Assembly: GCA_905221605.1 (NCBI GenBank)
Contig: CAJNDS010002412.1
Span: 348,886 to 412,885, forward strand
Direction: 5' to 3'
DNA: 64,000 nucleotides
Origin: Symbiodinium natans
Lineage: Eukaryota; Sar; Dinophyceae; Suessiales; Symbiodiniaceae
Shown in pieces: positions 44,940-54,800 of this stretch. The position numbers and the translations under genes were made by a program. The notes beneath the pieces were generated by a model, which did no database searches, was not told the origin of the DNA, and saw only the letters and a list, made by a program, of their open reading frames with translations. How positions within the stretch are numbered: the first letter of the stretch is position 1; the number at the start of each line of letters is the position of its first letter.

Positions 44940-45189
44940 CTAAGGCCTCCGGAAGCTTTATAGGGCGTTTGGGGCTGTTTTTTTCGGCGTTTTTGGGTTT
45001 AGGACTTTTAAAGCTTGTAGGGCTTGTAGGGTTTATAAGGGGGTTTGCAAGGTGAAAGCGTGTTGATTTAGCGTCTACACGGTTGTGAGGGCTTAAGGGC
45101 TTATGGAGCTCAACAGAATGGCACTTCTTTGTCGGTGTCGTAGTTCGGTTCTGAAGGAGTTGGGGCCTTATAAACCCTAAACCCTAAAC

Positions 45190-45264
45190 CCTGGCTTCTG
45201 GAGCACAATTCAGGGCTTTCGGGCTCAGGGGCGCAAGGGGCTCGAAGGCTGCGAGGAACTCAAT
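45190..45264 (-). CDS. Host exon, 75 nt
   Basis: The acceptor has a strong pyrimidine stretch (TTTTTCTGGGTTTCAG) and the donor is CCAGG|GTTTAGGG inside a CCCTAAA tract. Exactly 25 codons in phase 0, including IEFLAAFEPLAPLSPKALNC. Confidence 0.65.
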
Positions 45265-45369
45265 CTGAAACCCAGAAAAACAGCGCAAAGTACAATTTTT
45301 TAAAGCCGAAAAAGGCATGCAGCAAAAGCTGTGCATGTGTATGTGTGTAGATATGTCCCTTTCTAACAT

Positions 45370-45460
45370 AAATGTATATTATATATATATATATGTACAG
45401 ATATATATATATATATTCTATGTTCTATATATATATATATGATGTATGTAATAGATATAT
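45370..45460. repeat. (TA)n microsatellite cluster
   Basis: Several TATATATA runs separated by TGTACAGA and TTCTATGT. Confidence 0.85.
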
Positions 45461-45512
45461 TTATTCTATGTAATCATTAATACTACATTATGTCTGTAAG
45501 CAAGCCCTAAAC

Positions 45513-45608
45513 CACCCAAAGCCTTCCTCCGAGCCCGCAGAGGCTTTCTTCGGCTTCCGGGGCCTCGGGCACTCGATCCAGCTCGGCGAGCAGCAGCTCC
45601 AAGCCGTC
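45513..45608 (-). CDS. Host exon, 96 nt, C-terminal helix of the KH domain and beyond
   Basis: Acceptor CCCAAGAG|GAC and donor GGGTG|GTTTAGGG, the GT lying in the telomere repeat. The 32 codons begin DGLELLLAELDRVPEAPEAE, which fits the last helix of the KH domain encoded by the three exons before it, then continues as an acidic linker. Phase 0 on both sides. Confidence 0.7.
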
Positions 45609-45617
45609 CTCTTGGGC

Positions 45618-45830
45618 TCAGGGTTTAGGGTTAGGGTTTGGGGTTTTAGGGTTTTCGGGTTTTACGGTTTTAGGGGTTTAGGGTTTTAGGGTTTAGGTTT
45701 TAGGGCTTCAGGGTTTTAGGGTTTTAGGGTTTTAGGGTTTAGGGTTTAGGGTTTAGGGTTTTAGAGTTTGGGTTTTAGCGTCTAGGTTTTAGGATTATAG
45801 GGTTCAGGGTGTAGGGTTCAGGGTTTAGGG
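45618..45830. repeat. TTTAGGG / TTTTAGGG mixed tract
   Basis: Seven- and eight-base units with substitutions, on the acceptor side of the exon at 45513-45608. Confidence 0.8.
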
Positions 45831-46197
45831 TGAAATTTGGGAAGCTTCTTGGAAAAGGGGCAGAACAAGCAATCCAAACCCCAAGCCCTGAGCCCTAAAC
45901 CCTGAGCCCTAAATCGTGCCTAAACCCTACAAACCCTGAACCCTGAGTCCCTGACCGTCCTAGACCCTCAACCCAAACGACAACAAAGAGTCCAGGCCCC
46001 CGGGTTCATCCAAAAAGTAGATCCCTTTCAGGGTTCCTAAGAATGACCCGATAGTAGTAGAGGTACTATTTGGGGGCTTACGAAAATAGTAGCGTTCCCT
46101 TAGAGTAAGGACGGCAATAAGGAATTTCGGAAGCTCCCATTTGGGGGTTCTACTTTTGTGGATCCTTCCAGGAATCTGGGAAAGCGCCAAGAGGTAC

Positions 46198-46257
46198 TTG
46201 CAGCCCCCGGCAGTCCCTGAGCTCGGTGGGCGGCCCACGCAGTTCAACCAGGCGGTC
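46198..46257 (-). CDS. Host exon, 60 nt, third KH segment
   Basis: Acceptor CCCAAACAG and donor CTGCAA|GTACCT. Exactly 20 codons, beginning DRLVELRGPPTELRD. The plus strand is also open (IWESAKRYLQPPAV), but the fit to the KH domain decides for the minus strand. Confidence 0.68.
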
Positions 46258-46662
46258 CTGTTTGGGTGTTTTCAACATTGGGGCTTAGGGTTTAGGATTT
46301 GGGGTTTGGGGTTTAGGGTTTAGGGTTTAGGCCAGGGCTTAGGGCATACCCGTGCCCCAAGGTTTTAAAGTTCTGCTAGGGTTTGAGGCCTTGGGGTTTT
46401 GGGCCTTTTTTGCTTTAGAGGCGGGGTGGCTTCCTTGTAAACAACCTGTAAGCCCTAAAGGCCGAAAGAAGCCGCAAAGCCTAAATCCCCTAAACCCCTA
46501 AGTGACGAACTCCGAAGCTGCTAGGGTAAGAACCACCTATCAGCCTGATCAGGACTTGTAGGTTGCTTGCCCCAGAACTTGGGGGTTTTGGGGCTTATAG
46601 AGCTTTTGGTCATGTTTTGGATTTGGGGACAACTAGGGTTCAGGGATCTAGGGTTTAGCGCT

Positions 46663-46957
46663 TCATGACTGTAGAGTCGAATGCCCCGGCCATGCAACTA
46701 ATGTTGAAGGGTATTCCCCACACAATCCGGCCAGAAGGTTGATGTTAATATTTGACATGCTGGATTGTTCCACCAGCGCTGTCACCTCGATGGCCAAGCT
46801 TTGACTCATATTGAGTGCTGCTCCACGCAGCGGCAATATCAAATTGGCCCTCATTGCTTCTTGGAAACTCATCAGCATAGCGAAACCAATGTCCTGGATT
46901 GCCACGACCAACGGAGCGAATTGATACTTCGGATCCACGGACTGGTATATGGCTCAA
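46663..46957 (-). other. Overlapping long frames inside the KH intron
   Basis: Three frames of 70-92 codons overlap (two minus, one plus). The minus frame with GHWFRYADEFPRSNEG looks the most protein-like. Because the flanking KH exons join without it, it is either intronic, such as a decayed transposon piece, or an alternative exon. Not recognised. Confidence 0.3.
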
Positions 46958-46984
46958 TAATGCGTGAAGCTGTGTTGAGCCGTG

Positions 46985-47110
46985 GACTGGGGTTTGAGGT
47001 TTAGGGTTTAGGGTTTAGGGTTTAAGGTTTAGGGTTTAGGGTTTAGGGTTTAGGGTGTCGGATTCAGGGTTTAGGGTGTCGGATTTAGGGTTTAGGGTTT
47101 AAGGTTTAGG
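46985..47110. repeat. TTTAGGG tract with GTGTCGGATT interruptions
   Basis: Heptamers with two TGTCGGATT(C/T)AGGG insertions. It is on the low-coordinate side of the exon at 47142, opposite to the usual polarity. Confidence 0.8.
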
Positions 47111-47141
47111 GCACCAAAACCCCTCAACCCAAGCCCCGTAC

Positions 47142-47207
47142 CTCCTCGCCGAAGCCCTTGGGTGCATCCGCACCCTGGAAGAACTGCATCTGGGCACCCG
47201 AATCCTC
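47142..47207 (-). CDS. Host exon, 66 nt, second KH segment
   Basis: Acceptor CTGGCAAG|GAG and canonical donor GAGGAG|GTACGG. Exactly 22 codons, including EDSGAQMQFFQGADAPKGFG. Matches the KH strand after the GxxG helix. Confidence 0.7.
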
Positions 47208-47514
47208 CTTGCCAGGGAGTGGCCCTACACCCCTAAGGCTCTGATCCCTAAACCCGAAACCCTAAACCCTAAACCCTAAACCCTAAACCCCAAACCCTAA
47301 ACCCTAAACCCTAAACCCTGGACCCTACATTCCCAGCCCTAAACACTAATCCTTAAACCCCGCAAGCCCTACCTAAATGCCTTGGAGCCCAGAAGAATCT
47401 CCACCCTTAAGGTACCCTCCAAAGGGCCCTTCTCAGGCTACTTAGGGTACCTTCAAGGGTAGGCTCTGAGGGCGTGGAACTCAATCATAACTGCAGTCCT
47501 AGACTCGGTAACTC

Positions 47515-47603
47515 AGAGTTTAGGTGTTAGGATTTAGGATTTAGGATTTAGGGTTTAGGGTTTAGGGTTTAGGGTTTAGGGTTTAGGGTTTAGGGTTTAG
47601 GGT
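47515..47603. repeat. (TTTAGGG)n tract
   Basis: About 12 units, the first few TTAGGAT. A possible 29-nt exon (MIEFHALR) lies just below, near 47480-47508; it would need a GC donor and is not needed for the KH domain. Confidence 0.85.
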
Positions 47604-47775
47604 GCTGAAGGACCAGCATGATATGTGAAGCCCTGGGGCTTCAAGGGCCTCAAGGGCCGAGGGGCTTCAAGGCTCTTGGCTGAAAGAGCTTAAAGGCGTA
47701 GGCGGCTTCAGGGTACGTAGCCCTAAACCCTAAACCCTAAACCCCAAACCCTAAACCCTAAACTCTAAACCCTAC

Positions 47776-47803
47776 ATGGCTGGGCCTCTTTTGAGAGGGA
47801 ATC
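47776..47803 (-). CDS. Possible host mini-exon, 28 nt
   Basis: Acceptor CTACTCCAG and donor CCAT|GTAGGGTTTAG; nine codons, DSLSKEAQP. It lies between two KH exons that join perfectly without it, so it may be alternative or false. Confidence 0.3.
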
Positions 47804-47814
47804 CTGGAGTAGCT

Positions 47815-48089
47815 TTAAACCCTAAACCCTAAACCCTAGACCCCTAAACCCCTAAACCCCTAAACCCCTAAACCCCTAAACCCCTAAACCCCTAAACCCC
47901 TAAACCCCTAAACCCCTCAACCCTAAACCCCTAAACCCCCGAAACCCCCTAAACCCCTAAACCCCTAAACCCCTAAGCCCCTAAACCCCCTAAACCCCCA
48001 AACCCCTAAGCCCCTAAACCCCTAAACCCCTAAACCCCTAAACCCCTAAACCCCTAAACCCTAAACCCCTAAACCTCGAAACCCTAAAC
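47815..48089. repeat. (CCCCTAAA)n octamer block
   Basis: About 30 octamers with a few heptamers and GA variants, a homogenised 8-base version of the repeat, on the donor side of the first KH exon. Confidence 0.9.
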
Positions 48090-48101
48090 CCTAGGGAGCT
48101 C

Positions 48102-48158
48102 CTGGAGCAGCTTGATCCTTTTTCCTCCTCGGCCTATCAGGAGCCCTGCCGCATGCAC
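48102..48158 (-). CDS. Host exon, 57 nt, first KH segment with GxxG loop
   Basis: Acceptor TGTTCTCCCAG. The frame reads VHAAGLLIGRGGKRIKLLQ. To join the next KH exon the donor must be GA (CAG|GAGCTC), a class reported in Symbiodinium. Alternatively it runs 12 bases further to CTAGG|GTTTAGGG, adding four codons. The IGRGGKRIK segment is the diagnostic KH motif. Confidence 0.7.
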
Positions 48159-48410
48159 CTGGGAGAACACTTTTTTAGGGTTTGAAGGGTTTTTAAGGGG
48201 TGTAAGGGCTTGAGGGATTTAAAGGGGTTTCAAGGGGCTTAAGGGGTTTTACGAGTTTGAGGGTTTCAGGATTTGAGGGTTTAGGGGTTTGGAGGCTTCA
48301 GGGTTCTAAAGGTTTGAGGGCTTCGTGGGGTGTGGGAGATTGCACCCTAACCACTAGACCCTAAGCCCAATGACTTTGGGGTTAAAGGCTCAAGGGCTTG
48401 GCCTTGGGGG

Positions 48411-48500
48411 CTTAGGGCTTAGGGTTTAGGGTTTAGGGTTTAGGGTTTAGGGTTTAGGGTTTAGGGTTTAGGAAATAGGGTTTAGGGTTTCGGGTTTATA
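48411..48500. repeat. (TTTAGGG)n tract
   Basis: About 11 units. The stretch 48500-49032 holds CCCTAAA-like text and one weak exon candidate near 48562-48590 with donor GTAAGC; no supported gene. Confidence 0.85.
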
Positions 48501-49032
48501 GGGTTTAGGCTTGGGTGCTTTGGGTTTAAAATCTCTCGCATCTTGCTTACTTCCCCGATGCCCAAGGCAGCGACAAGCCTCTAAACTTTGACTCTCCGAT
48601 GCACTCAAGAAAAAACAAGCCGAAACCAATACAAAGTTCTCAGCTGGAGACGCAATCTTGACTCTAAACCCTGAACCCTAATCCCTAAACCCAAAACCCG
48701 GCTTCGCTGGATTTAAGACCTAAGCCGTAGCCCTTGGAATGTTGGGAGCACACCACAAGTTACCAGTACTGGGTACTGAAGGCGCATCTTCGGCGTTAAA
48801 CCCCTGACTCCGAGATCTGCTTCCATAACTTAAAGGGCGCTTAGTATTGGCCCTGAAGCTTGAAGCCCCGACATACCGCTCTCTACGGAACGATGACGCT
48901 ACCCGTGGATGAAGCTTAAACTGATAAATCCCTAAACCCTATATACACACGATATACACTTCTCCCCAAAACTCATAACTCCCCAAAACTATGTACATTC
49001 TACACTTTCCCCCAAGCTGCGTTCATCATCAC

Positions 49033-49132
49033 CCGCGCAGTCCACTCGCTGCCCTGAGGTCTGGGTGCCCGCGGCGCTGCGGGCCGCGTGGGCAGCTCGG
49101 GTGGCCAATCGAAGCGCATGTTGGCTCAAAGG
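49033..49132 (-). CDS. Host exon, 100 nt
   Basis: Acceptor CCCGAAGCAG and donor GCGCG|GTGATGATG. The 33 codons include PLSQHALRLATRAAHAARSA, an Ala/Arg-rich helical segment. It starts in phase 0, matching the end of 50374-50427. A plus-strand frame also exists but has poorer splice sites. Confidence 0.6.
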
Positions 49133-49140
49133 CTGCTTCG

Positions 49141-49260
49141 GGTTTAGGGTTTAGGGTTTAGGGCTTAGGGCTTCGGGCTTAGGGCTTAGGGCTTAGGGCT
49201 TAGGGCTTCGGGCTTAGGGCTAGGGCTTGCGGCTTAGGGCTTTGGGTTTAGGGTTCAGGA
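49141..49260. repeat. TTTAGGG / CTTAGGG tract
   Basis: Three TTTAGGG units, then about ten CTTAGGG or CTTCGGG units. Confidence 0.8.
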
Positions 49261-49979
49261 TTTAATTTAAGCCTCGCAGATGGAACCCTTAGCAGTCTAC
49301 CAGCTTTTGGGGTCCGCATGGGCGTACTGTGGCTTTCAGGAATGCTCAGAAGTGAAGGGTATGGGAGGCTATTGGGGAGCCTGCGCTTGAGCATTAAACC
49401 CTGGACCACAAAGAACGATTGAGGGGAAATGCTTAGGATTTGGGGGGTTTACGGCTTAGGGTCCAGGGCTTCGGGGTGCCTGTAAGCTTGTCTGAAAACC
49501 CTAAACTGGGGGGGGGAGGGGGGGGGGGGGGCGAGGGGGTTAGTTTGTCTTGGCAATAGAAAGGCTCATTCAGGATGTTAGGGCTTATGCCACCCTGACC
49601 CCTAGACCCTAAATCATAAACCCTACTGAAACCCCGAATCCCTACTAAAACCCTACTAAAACCCTAAATCGTAAACCCTACTAAAACCCTACACCCTACT
49701 AAAACCCCTAAACCCTACTAAAAACCCTAAGCCCTACCAAAAAACCCTAAGGTTGGGTTGCCCAGGGGAAGCTGCAACTAGGATTTCAGGACTCAGGGCT
49801 TGTTTGTGTTTTACAGTAAAGGTTGAAGTCTTGGGTTTAGGGTTTAGGGTTTAGGGTTTAGGGGGCTTGATGAGTGGTTTGTTAGGCTTGAGGGCCTATG
49901 GTTTGCGGCTCAGGTTTTCTTGGGTTTCGAGCCTCGGGATTTCCTTTTTTTGAGAACAAAAACCCTGAATCCCTTAACC
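49261..49979. other. Intronic stretch without supported gene
   Basis: Contains a G-run at 49507-49540 and a block of CCTACTAAAA-type repeats at 49610-49745. No island with matched splice sites. Confidence 0.5.
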
Positions 49980-50330
49980 CCTAGACCGGCAAACCCTACA
50001 TCCCTTAAACCCCCAAACCCCCAAACCCCTAAACCCCTAAACCCCCAACCCCCCAACCCCTAAACCCCTAAACCCCTAAACCCCTAAACCCCTAAACCCC
50101 TAAACCCCTAAACCCCTAAGCCCCTAAACCCCTAAACCCTTAAACCCTAAACCCCTAAACCCCTAAACCCCTAAACCCTTACACCCTAAACCCCTAAACC
50201 CCTAAACCCCTAAACCCCTGAACCCCTAAACCCCTAAACCCCTAAACCCCTAAACCCCTAAACCCCTAAACCCCTAAACCCCTAAACCCCTAAAAACCCC
50301 TAAACCCCTAGGGTTAAACCCTAGACCTCT
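49980..50330. repeat. (CCCCTAAA)n octamer block
   Basis: About 40 octamers, the second homogenised 8-base block, on the donor side of the exon at 50374-50427. Confidence 0.9.
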
Positions 50331-50373
50331 GAACCCCAGAACCCAACCCCTAAACCCTAAGCCCCTAAGGTGC

Positions 50374-50427
50374 CTGGGCCACCACCCGGGCAAGCTGGCC
50401 GATGCCTCCGCACAGCATCATGTCCAG
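50374..50427 (-). CDS. Host exon, 54 nt
   Basis: Acceptor GCCCTTAG and GC-type donor GCCCAG|GCACCT. Exactly 18 codons in phase 0: LDMMLCGGIGQLARVVAQ. Phases match the neighbours on both sides (51583-51629 and 49033-49132). Confidence 0.6.
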
Positions 50428-50451
50428 CTAAGGGCCTAAACGGTTTAGGGT

Positions 50452-50711
50452 TTTTTTTAGGGTTCAGGGTTCAGGGTTCAGGGTTCAGGGTTAGGGTTCA
50501 GGGTTAGGGTTCAGGGTTCAGGGTTCAGGGTTCAGGGTTCAGGGTTCAGGGTTCAGGTTCAGGGTTCAGGGTTCAGGGTTCAGGGTTCAGGGTTCAGGGT
50601 TTAGGGTTTAGGGTTTAGGGTTTAGGGTTTAGGGTTTAGGGTTTAGGGTTTAGGGTTTAGGGTTTAGGGTTTAGGGTTTAGGGTTTAGGGTTTAGGGTTT
50701 AGGGTTTAGGG
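50452..50711. repeat. (TTCAGGG)n followed by (TTTAGGG)n
   Basis: About 18 TTCAGGG units (50460-50598) change abruptly to about 16 TTTAGGG units, showing block-wise homogenisation of variants. A relative of the 5774-5883 palindrome family follows at about 50729-50795. Confidence 0.9.
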
Positions 50712-50795
50712 CCTAAGTTTAGGGCTTAGGGGTACCTTATTGGGGTCCATTTTAACAGGGGATCCCACTATTTGGAGGTGTATATTAGGGGTCCC

Positions 50796-51582
50796 ATATT
50801 TTCGCAGACTCCCAACTCACAACCGGTTTAAGGGTTTGGGGTTTTGGACTTTGGGATTAGGGTTTAGGAGTTCAGGAGTTAGGGTTCAGGGTGCAACTAA
50901 ACATCATGGTCATATATACGGGAATGATAAAGGACTTTCTTTAGGCTCCTGCGTTGCAGGTAGACACTATGTAGAAAAGCCCCACTATACCAAAGCGCAA
51001 CGATACGCAGAACCCTACCCACCTAGCGCCAAAGCCTTAGGGCCCGAGGTGCATAGAGGGTTTAATGTCCCTAAACCCGAAACCCGGCTCAGGGCCATAA
51101 ATACCCTCAAAACCCCAGAAAACCGAAACAAAAAACCAAAACACCCCCAAAAGCCTCAACACCCCAAACCCGAAGCCCTCAACACAAACCACCCAAAGCT
51201 TGATGAGACTGACCTGGACCACTATCGCCGGTGGATCCTAGCGATTGTGGGTTGAGGGCTTTTGGTTTAGGTTTTAGGGTTTCGGGTTTCGGGTTGAGGT
51301 TTGAGGGTTTAGCGTTTAGGGCTACCCCAAGACCGAACACACCAGGGGCGAGGCTGTGGTAGGACTACCCGCAAACGCGCAAAGGATGTTGCTAACTCCT
51401 TCATCTCACTAAGCCCGAAAAGCCCGAACAAGCCTTGAAAAACGACAAACCTAACACAACCCAAAACACCTAAACGATCCTTGAAAGAGCCCGACCCTAG
51501 AGGCCCTTATAAAACCCTCAGCAAAAACTTAACAACCCGAAAGATCGCCCTAAAAGCCCACAAGGCCCGAAGCTTCGCCGGC
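50796..51582. other. Intronic stretch without supported gene
   Basis: A plus-strand open frame of 171 codons (50740-51255) is low-complexity (Lys/Pro/Asn-rich) and starts in repeat sequence; I do not accept it as a gene. No matched minus-strand exons seen. Confidence 0.4.
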
Positions 51583-51629
51583 CTGCGCTGGCAACGACCG
51601 GGCCGCCTTGGCTAGGAACAGCGCAAGAG
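51583..51629 (-). CDS. Host exon, 47 nt
   Basis: Acceptor GATCCAACAG and GC-type donor GCGCAG|GCCGGC. Two bases plus 15 codons: LALFLAKAARSLPAQ. Ends in phase 0, matching 50374-50427. Confidence 0.55.
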
Positions 51630-52363
51630 CTGTTGGATCCTCGGACGGCGATTAACAGGAATAAGGCGAGACCCCTTCTAGAAGGGACCCTGACACTTAT
51701 TCCCCTACATAACCCTTTTTATACCTTATCTAGTCCCTATCTTCCTAAGAAGCCCCTAAGTAACCAGTAAATAATCCCTCAGGTCCATGTAAGAGTCCCT
51801 CCTCTAGTCCGTTGAGGCGAAGACCCCCGGAAAGCGAAGCTTGGGGTTTAGGGCTTCGGGATTAGGGTTTAAAAATCTCCAGACCTACAAACCCTGAATC
51901 ATCTAAATCCCAAACCCTGCAAACCCTATCCGCCGCAAACACTCCCAAATCCCAAACCAGATCCACGCCAAAAGTCGAGCCTTTCACAACTTGAAGGCCA
52001 CAACAACCGCAAACCCTGAAACCCTGAATCCTGAACACCCTAACGCAAACTCCTAAACCACTCTACAAGCCCCCTAACCCCTCGCTGAGCCTACGGTACC
52101 CTCCCTGTCCAGCACCAGAGAGTGAGGCTTTGGCCTTTTAGGGTTTGACGGTTGAGGATCCCTGCACTACAACCTGAGCCACGGCATCCGGCCATTGCAG
52201 CCGCATAATTAAACCCTATAACTCCGAAGCGCCACACTGTAAACCTTAAACCCTGAACCCTAAGCCCCAAACCCTGAACCCGGAACCCAAAACCCAAAAC
52301 CCTAAACCCCAAACCCTAAACCCTAAACCCGATAGACCCTAAACCCTCCCCAAAACAACATAC

Positions 52364-52435
52364 CGAAACGGACCGAGTCGCCAGGGCTGCCTGCGTGAGT
52401 GGGAGCCAAGCGCCTCGCTCCGGGGCTTCGGACAG
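52364..52435 (-). CDS. Host exon, 72 nt
   Basis: Acceptor AAACTGAAG and canonical donor GTTTCG|GTATGT. Exactly 24 codons, including LSEAPERGAWLPLTQAALAT. Phase 0 on both sides, matching 53796-53857 upstream. A further possible exon with donor GTTGTAG lies near 52182-52215 (LQWPDAVAQ). Confidence 0.62.
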
Positions 52436-52849
52436 CTTCAGTTTTGGGAGTTTAGGGTTTCGGGTTTTAGGGTTCAGGGTTTAGGGTTTTGGGCTTGAGG
52501 GAAAATTCAGCGCGCGTCGAGATGTCTCGTCGGAGGGTTTAGAGCTTAGGGTTCAGGGTGCAGGGTTGCTTAGATAAGGTTTAAGAGCCATAGCAGCTCT
52601 GCTGAGAGAACAACAACAAAACCCGCGACATTCGCTTGGGGATCTCAGCCTTTAGTCTGCACTGTCAACTTCGAAGGCCGTCCAAACCCTCAGGGCTTAG
52701 GGGTTTCAAATTGAGGGCTTTGGGGGGTAACAGGAGTTTCAGGACGCGGACCAGGTGCCCTAGTCTCCTCTGAATTCTGTTTGGCTGCGCGGGGTTTATA
52801 AGGGAGACCCAGGTAATCCTGGACAAGCAGGGCGGCCTAGCGTCACTGT

Positions 52850-52935
52850 AACACGCACACGCACACAAACGCACACAAACGCACACAAAGGCAAACAAAC
52901 GCACACAAAGGCAAACAAACGCACACAAACGCCTT
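52850..52935. repeat. Short tandem repeat, ACGCACACAA type
   Basis: About eight 10-base units alternating ACGCACACAA and AGGCAAACAA. Confidence 0.8.
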
Positions 52936-53795
52936 CCAGCGCCAAGGCTACAGCAGCGGCCTCTGCACAAGGGCAGGGTCAGTCCTAATCTGCCAATGCC
53001 TCCCTGGCCCTTAAACAACCTCAAACCCTGAACACCTCAAACCCTACTACAAATTCGGCTATACTATCCTTCTAAGATCCTAAGGATATCTCTCTGATAC
53101 CCGCTAAGCCTAAACAATTTTGATACCTTATGAAACATCTGTAACATCGGTGTGGTCCCGCATTTGCTTGGGGCTGTTAAACCCGGATGCTCTCTTTCTC
53201 ATCGGCCGTGCAACTTCTAGCCTTAGCCTTAAAGTAAGGTTGAAGGTTGGGGGGTGGGGGTTAAGGGTTGAGGGTTGAGAAGTTAGGCTCTGATCCCTCA
53301 GAACCTAGCTAGTCCTGAAATTTAGGGTTTAGGGTGGAGGCCTCTCGAAACTCTCACGGCAAGTCGTTCAATGCAGCTAGCAAATTTAAAGCTACCCGGT
53401 ACAATCTTCCTGCTTACTATGGAGAGTTTCAACGGCAACGAAAAAACTTGAACCGTCCTCATGATCCTACTTCCGTTGTTCGAGGATAAGAGAGGCGCCT
53501 GCTTAGATCGAATGGATATTCAGTGTAGCTCGAACTTTAGTTGTACAGAGATTGCAAGGGCTCACAATGGTGCTTGGATACCAGTAGCTCCTCAGTTTAG
53601 ATCACTCTTGCTTACTCCCGGCAGGGTTTTTGGGCTAGTAGTTCTTAGTAGGGAATGAGGGAATGAATTACCCTATATCCCCCTATATAGTACCTTAAAG
53701 GGTATCTATAGGGCCTGTTATAATTCCCTCACTCCCGAATTACTAAGCACCATGGGCTAGTTTACTAAATAATAGGGTACCATCGAACTTCCAAC
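52936..53795. other. Intronic stretch without supported gene
   Basis: Unique sequence with an imperfect inverted pair at about 53652-53733 (GGGAATGAGGGAAT facing ATTCCCTCACTCCC), which looks like another small palindromic element. No exon supported. Confidence 0.4.
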
Positions 53796-53857
53796 CTCCG
53801 CAACCGTCGCCAGCTCCGCGGCTGCGCGCAGTGCAAGGGCGCTGCGTTGGGGATCGC
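53796..53857 (-). CDS. Host exon, 62 nt
   Basis: Acceptor ACATGTTCAG and donor GCGGAG|GTTGGA. Two bases plus 20 codons: DPQRSALALRAAAELATVAE. The start phase completes the one base left by 54408-54451; the end phase 0 matches 52364-52435. Confidence 0.62.
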
Positions 53858-54407
53858 CTGAACATGTCGATTGCGAGGTTCAGGAAACCCTAACCCTAAA
53901 CCCTAAACCCTTAACCCTAAACCCTAAGCCCTAAAACCTAAACCCGAAAACCTAAACCCGATAGGGGTCTGCCCTCAAAAGGCGAGGCTTTGGTCGACTC
54001 GGTAGTCTTAAGTCGTCGAAGATAACACTCAGCATAGGGTTTTGGGGCTTCCTGTGTTCACGCAAGCCCAGAAAAGTCTGAGTTTACGATACATATCATG
54101 CTCATTGAAAACTTGCCGGGCTTCTGTGCAAACTTGCCTAGTAACATCGCGAACATCCTGCTTGCGCGTTCTTACGTCGCGTCCACAGAACCCTGTGTTG
54201 CAACGTCCTTCAGGGAGGGTCTATTAGGGATTAGGTACGGTTTCTTCATTCCCAAACGGCGAAGTTCGGGCGAGGGAGGGGGGGGGTAGGAAATCTAACT
54301 AAGCCCTGAACCCTAAACCCTGATCCCCAGCTTCGCCCCGAACTCCCCTCCCTAAACCTCTCGCCAGCGTTCCCGACTTACCTAAATCCATTGCGCTAAG
54401 CCCAGGC

Positions 54408-54451
54408 CTAGAGCGGTGTCCAGGCAGTCCTTGGCTGCGGGGGTCTTCGGG
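54408..54451 (-). CDS. Host exon, 44 nt
   Basis: Acceptor GCTAAGAG and GC-type donor CTCTAG|GCCTGG. Reads PKTPAAKDCLDTAL with one base on each side, matching both neighbours (54801-54870 and 53796-53857). Confidence 0.55.
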
Positions 54452-54800
54452 CTCTTAGCTGTAAGGCGTTAAGGGCTTGTGAGGCTTTAGGGTTTAGGGT
54501 TTAGGGTTCAGGGTTTAGGGTTTAGTGTTTGGGTTTATGTGGGCCTTACGTAGGGATCATGCAGGGAAAGCTGTGGTTTCTATTCGGTTTACCTAGGATG
54601 CATGTAGGGACTATTTTCGAGTCGCCGCGGACCCTCCCCGTCTATAGTACTCCCACCCTGGTCTGATGCCCCTTCCTTTTACATCATCATTATATGAATA
54701 GACTCCCTTTAAAGAGCACTCATCAAGGAGATTCCCAAACTAGTGCTAGGGGTTAGGGTTTCGGGTTTTGGGCTTAGGGCTTAGAGTTTAGTCTTAGTAC

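Larger units (their letters stand above)
46198..48158 (-). other. KH RNA-binding domain encoded across split exons
   Basis: Reading 48102-48158, 47142-47207 and 46198-46257 in order on the minus strand, all in phase 0, gives GLLIGRGGKRIKLLQ (the I-G-x-G-G-x-x-I GxxG loop), then EDSGAQMQFFQGADA, then DRLVELRGPPTELRDC. That is the standard KH order: GxxG helix pair, the DSGA-x-I strand, the variable loop, the x-V-x-(I/L)-x-G strand and the last helix, continued at 45513-45608. KH domains bind single-stranded RNA or DNA. A profile search on the joined exons would settle it. Confidence 0.72.

Noticed and set aside
46141-46323. Plus-strand frame with IWESAKRYLQPPAV
   Set aside because: The minus-strand reading of the same island completes a KH domain in phase with its neighbours, which is stronger evidence.
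47776-47803. Mini-exon and the nearby 47480-47508 island as obligatory parts of the KH gene
   Set aside because: Including them would interrupt the KH domain between the GxxG helix and the DSGA strand; the two KH exons join cleanly without them. The mini-exon is kept only at low confidence.
50740-51255. 171-codon plus-strand frame
   Set aside because: Begins in a palindromic repeat, is low-complexity and Lys/Pro/Asn-rich, and shows no conserved motif.
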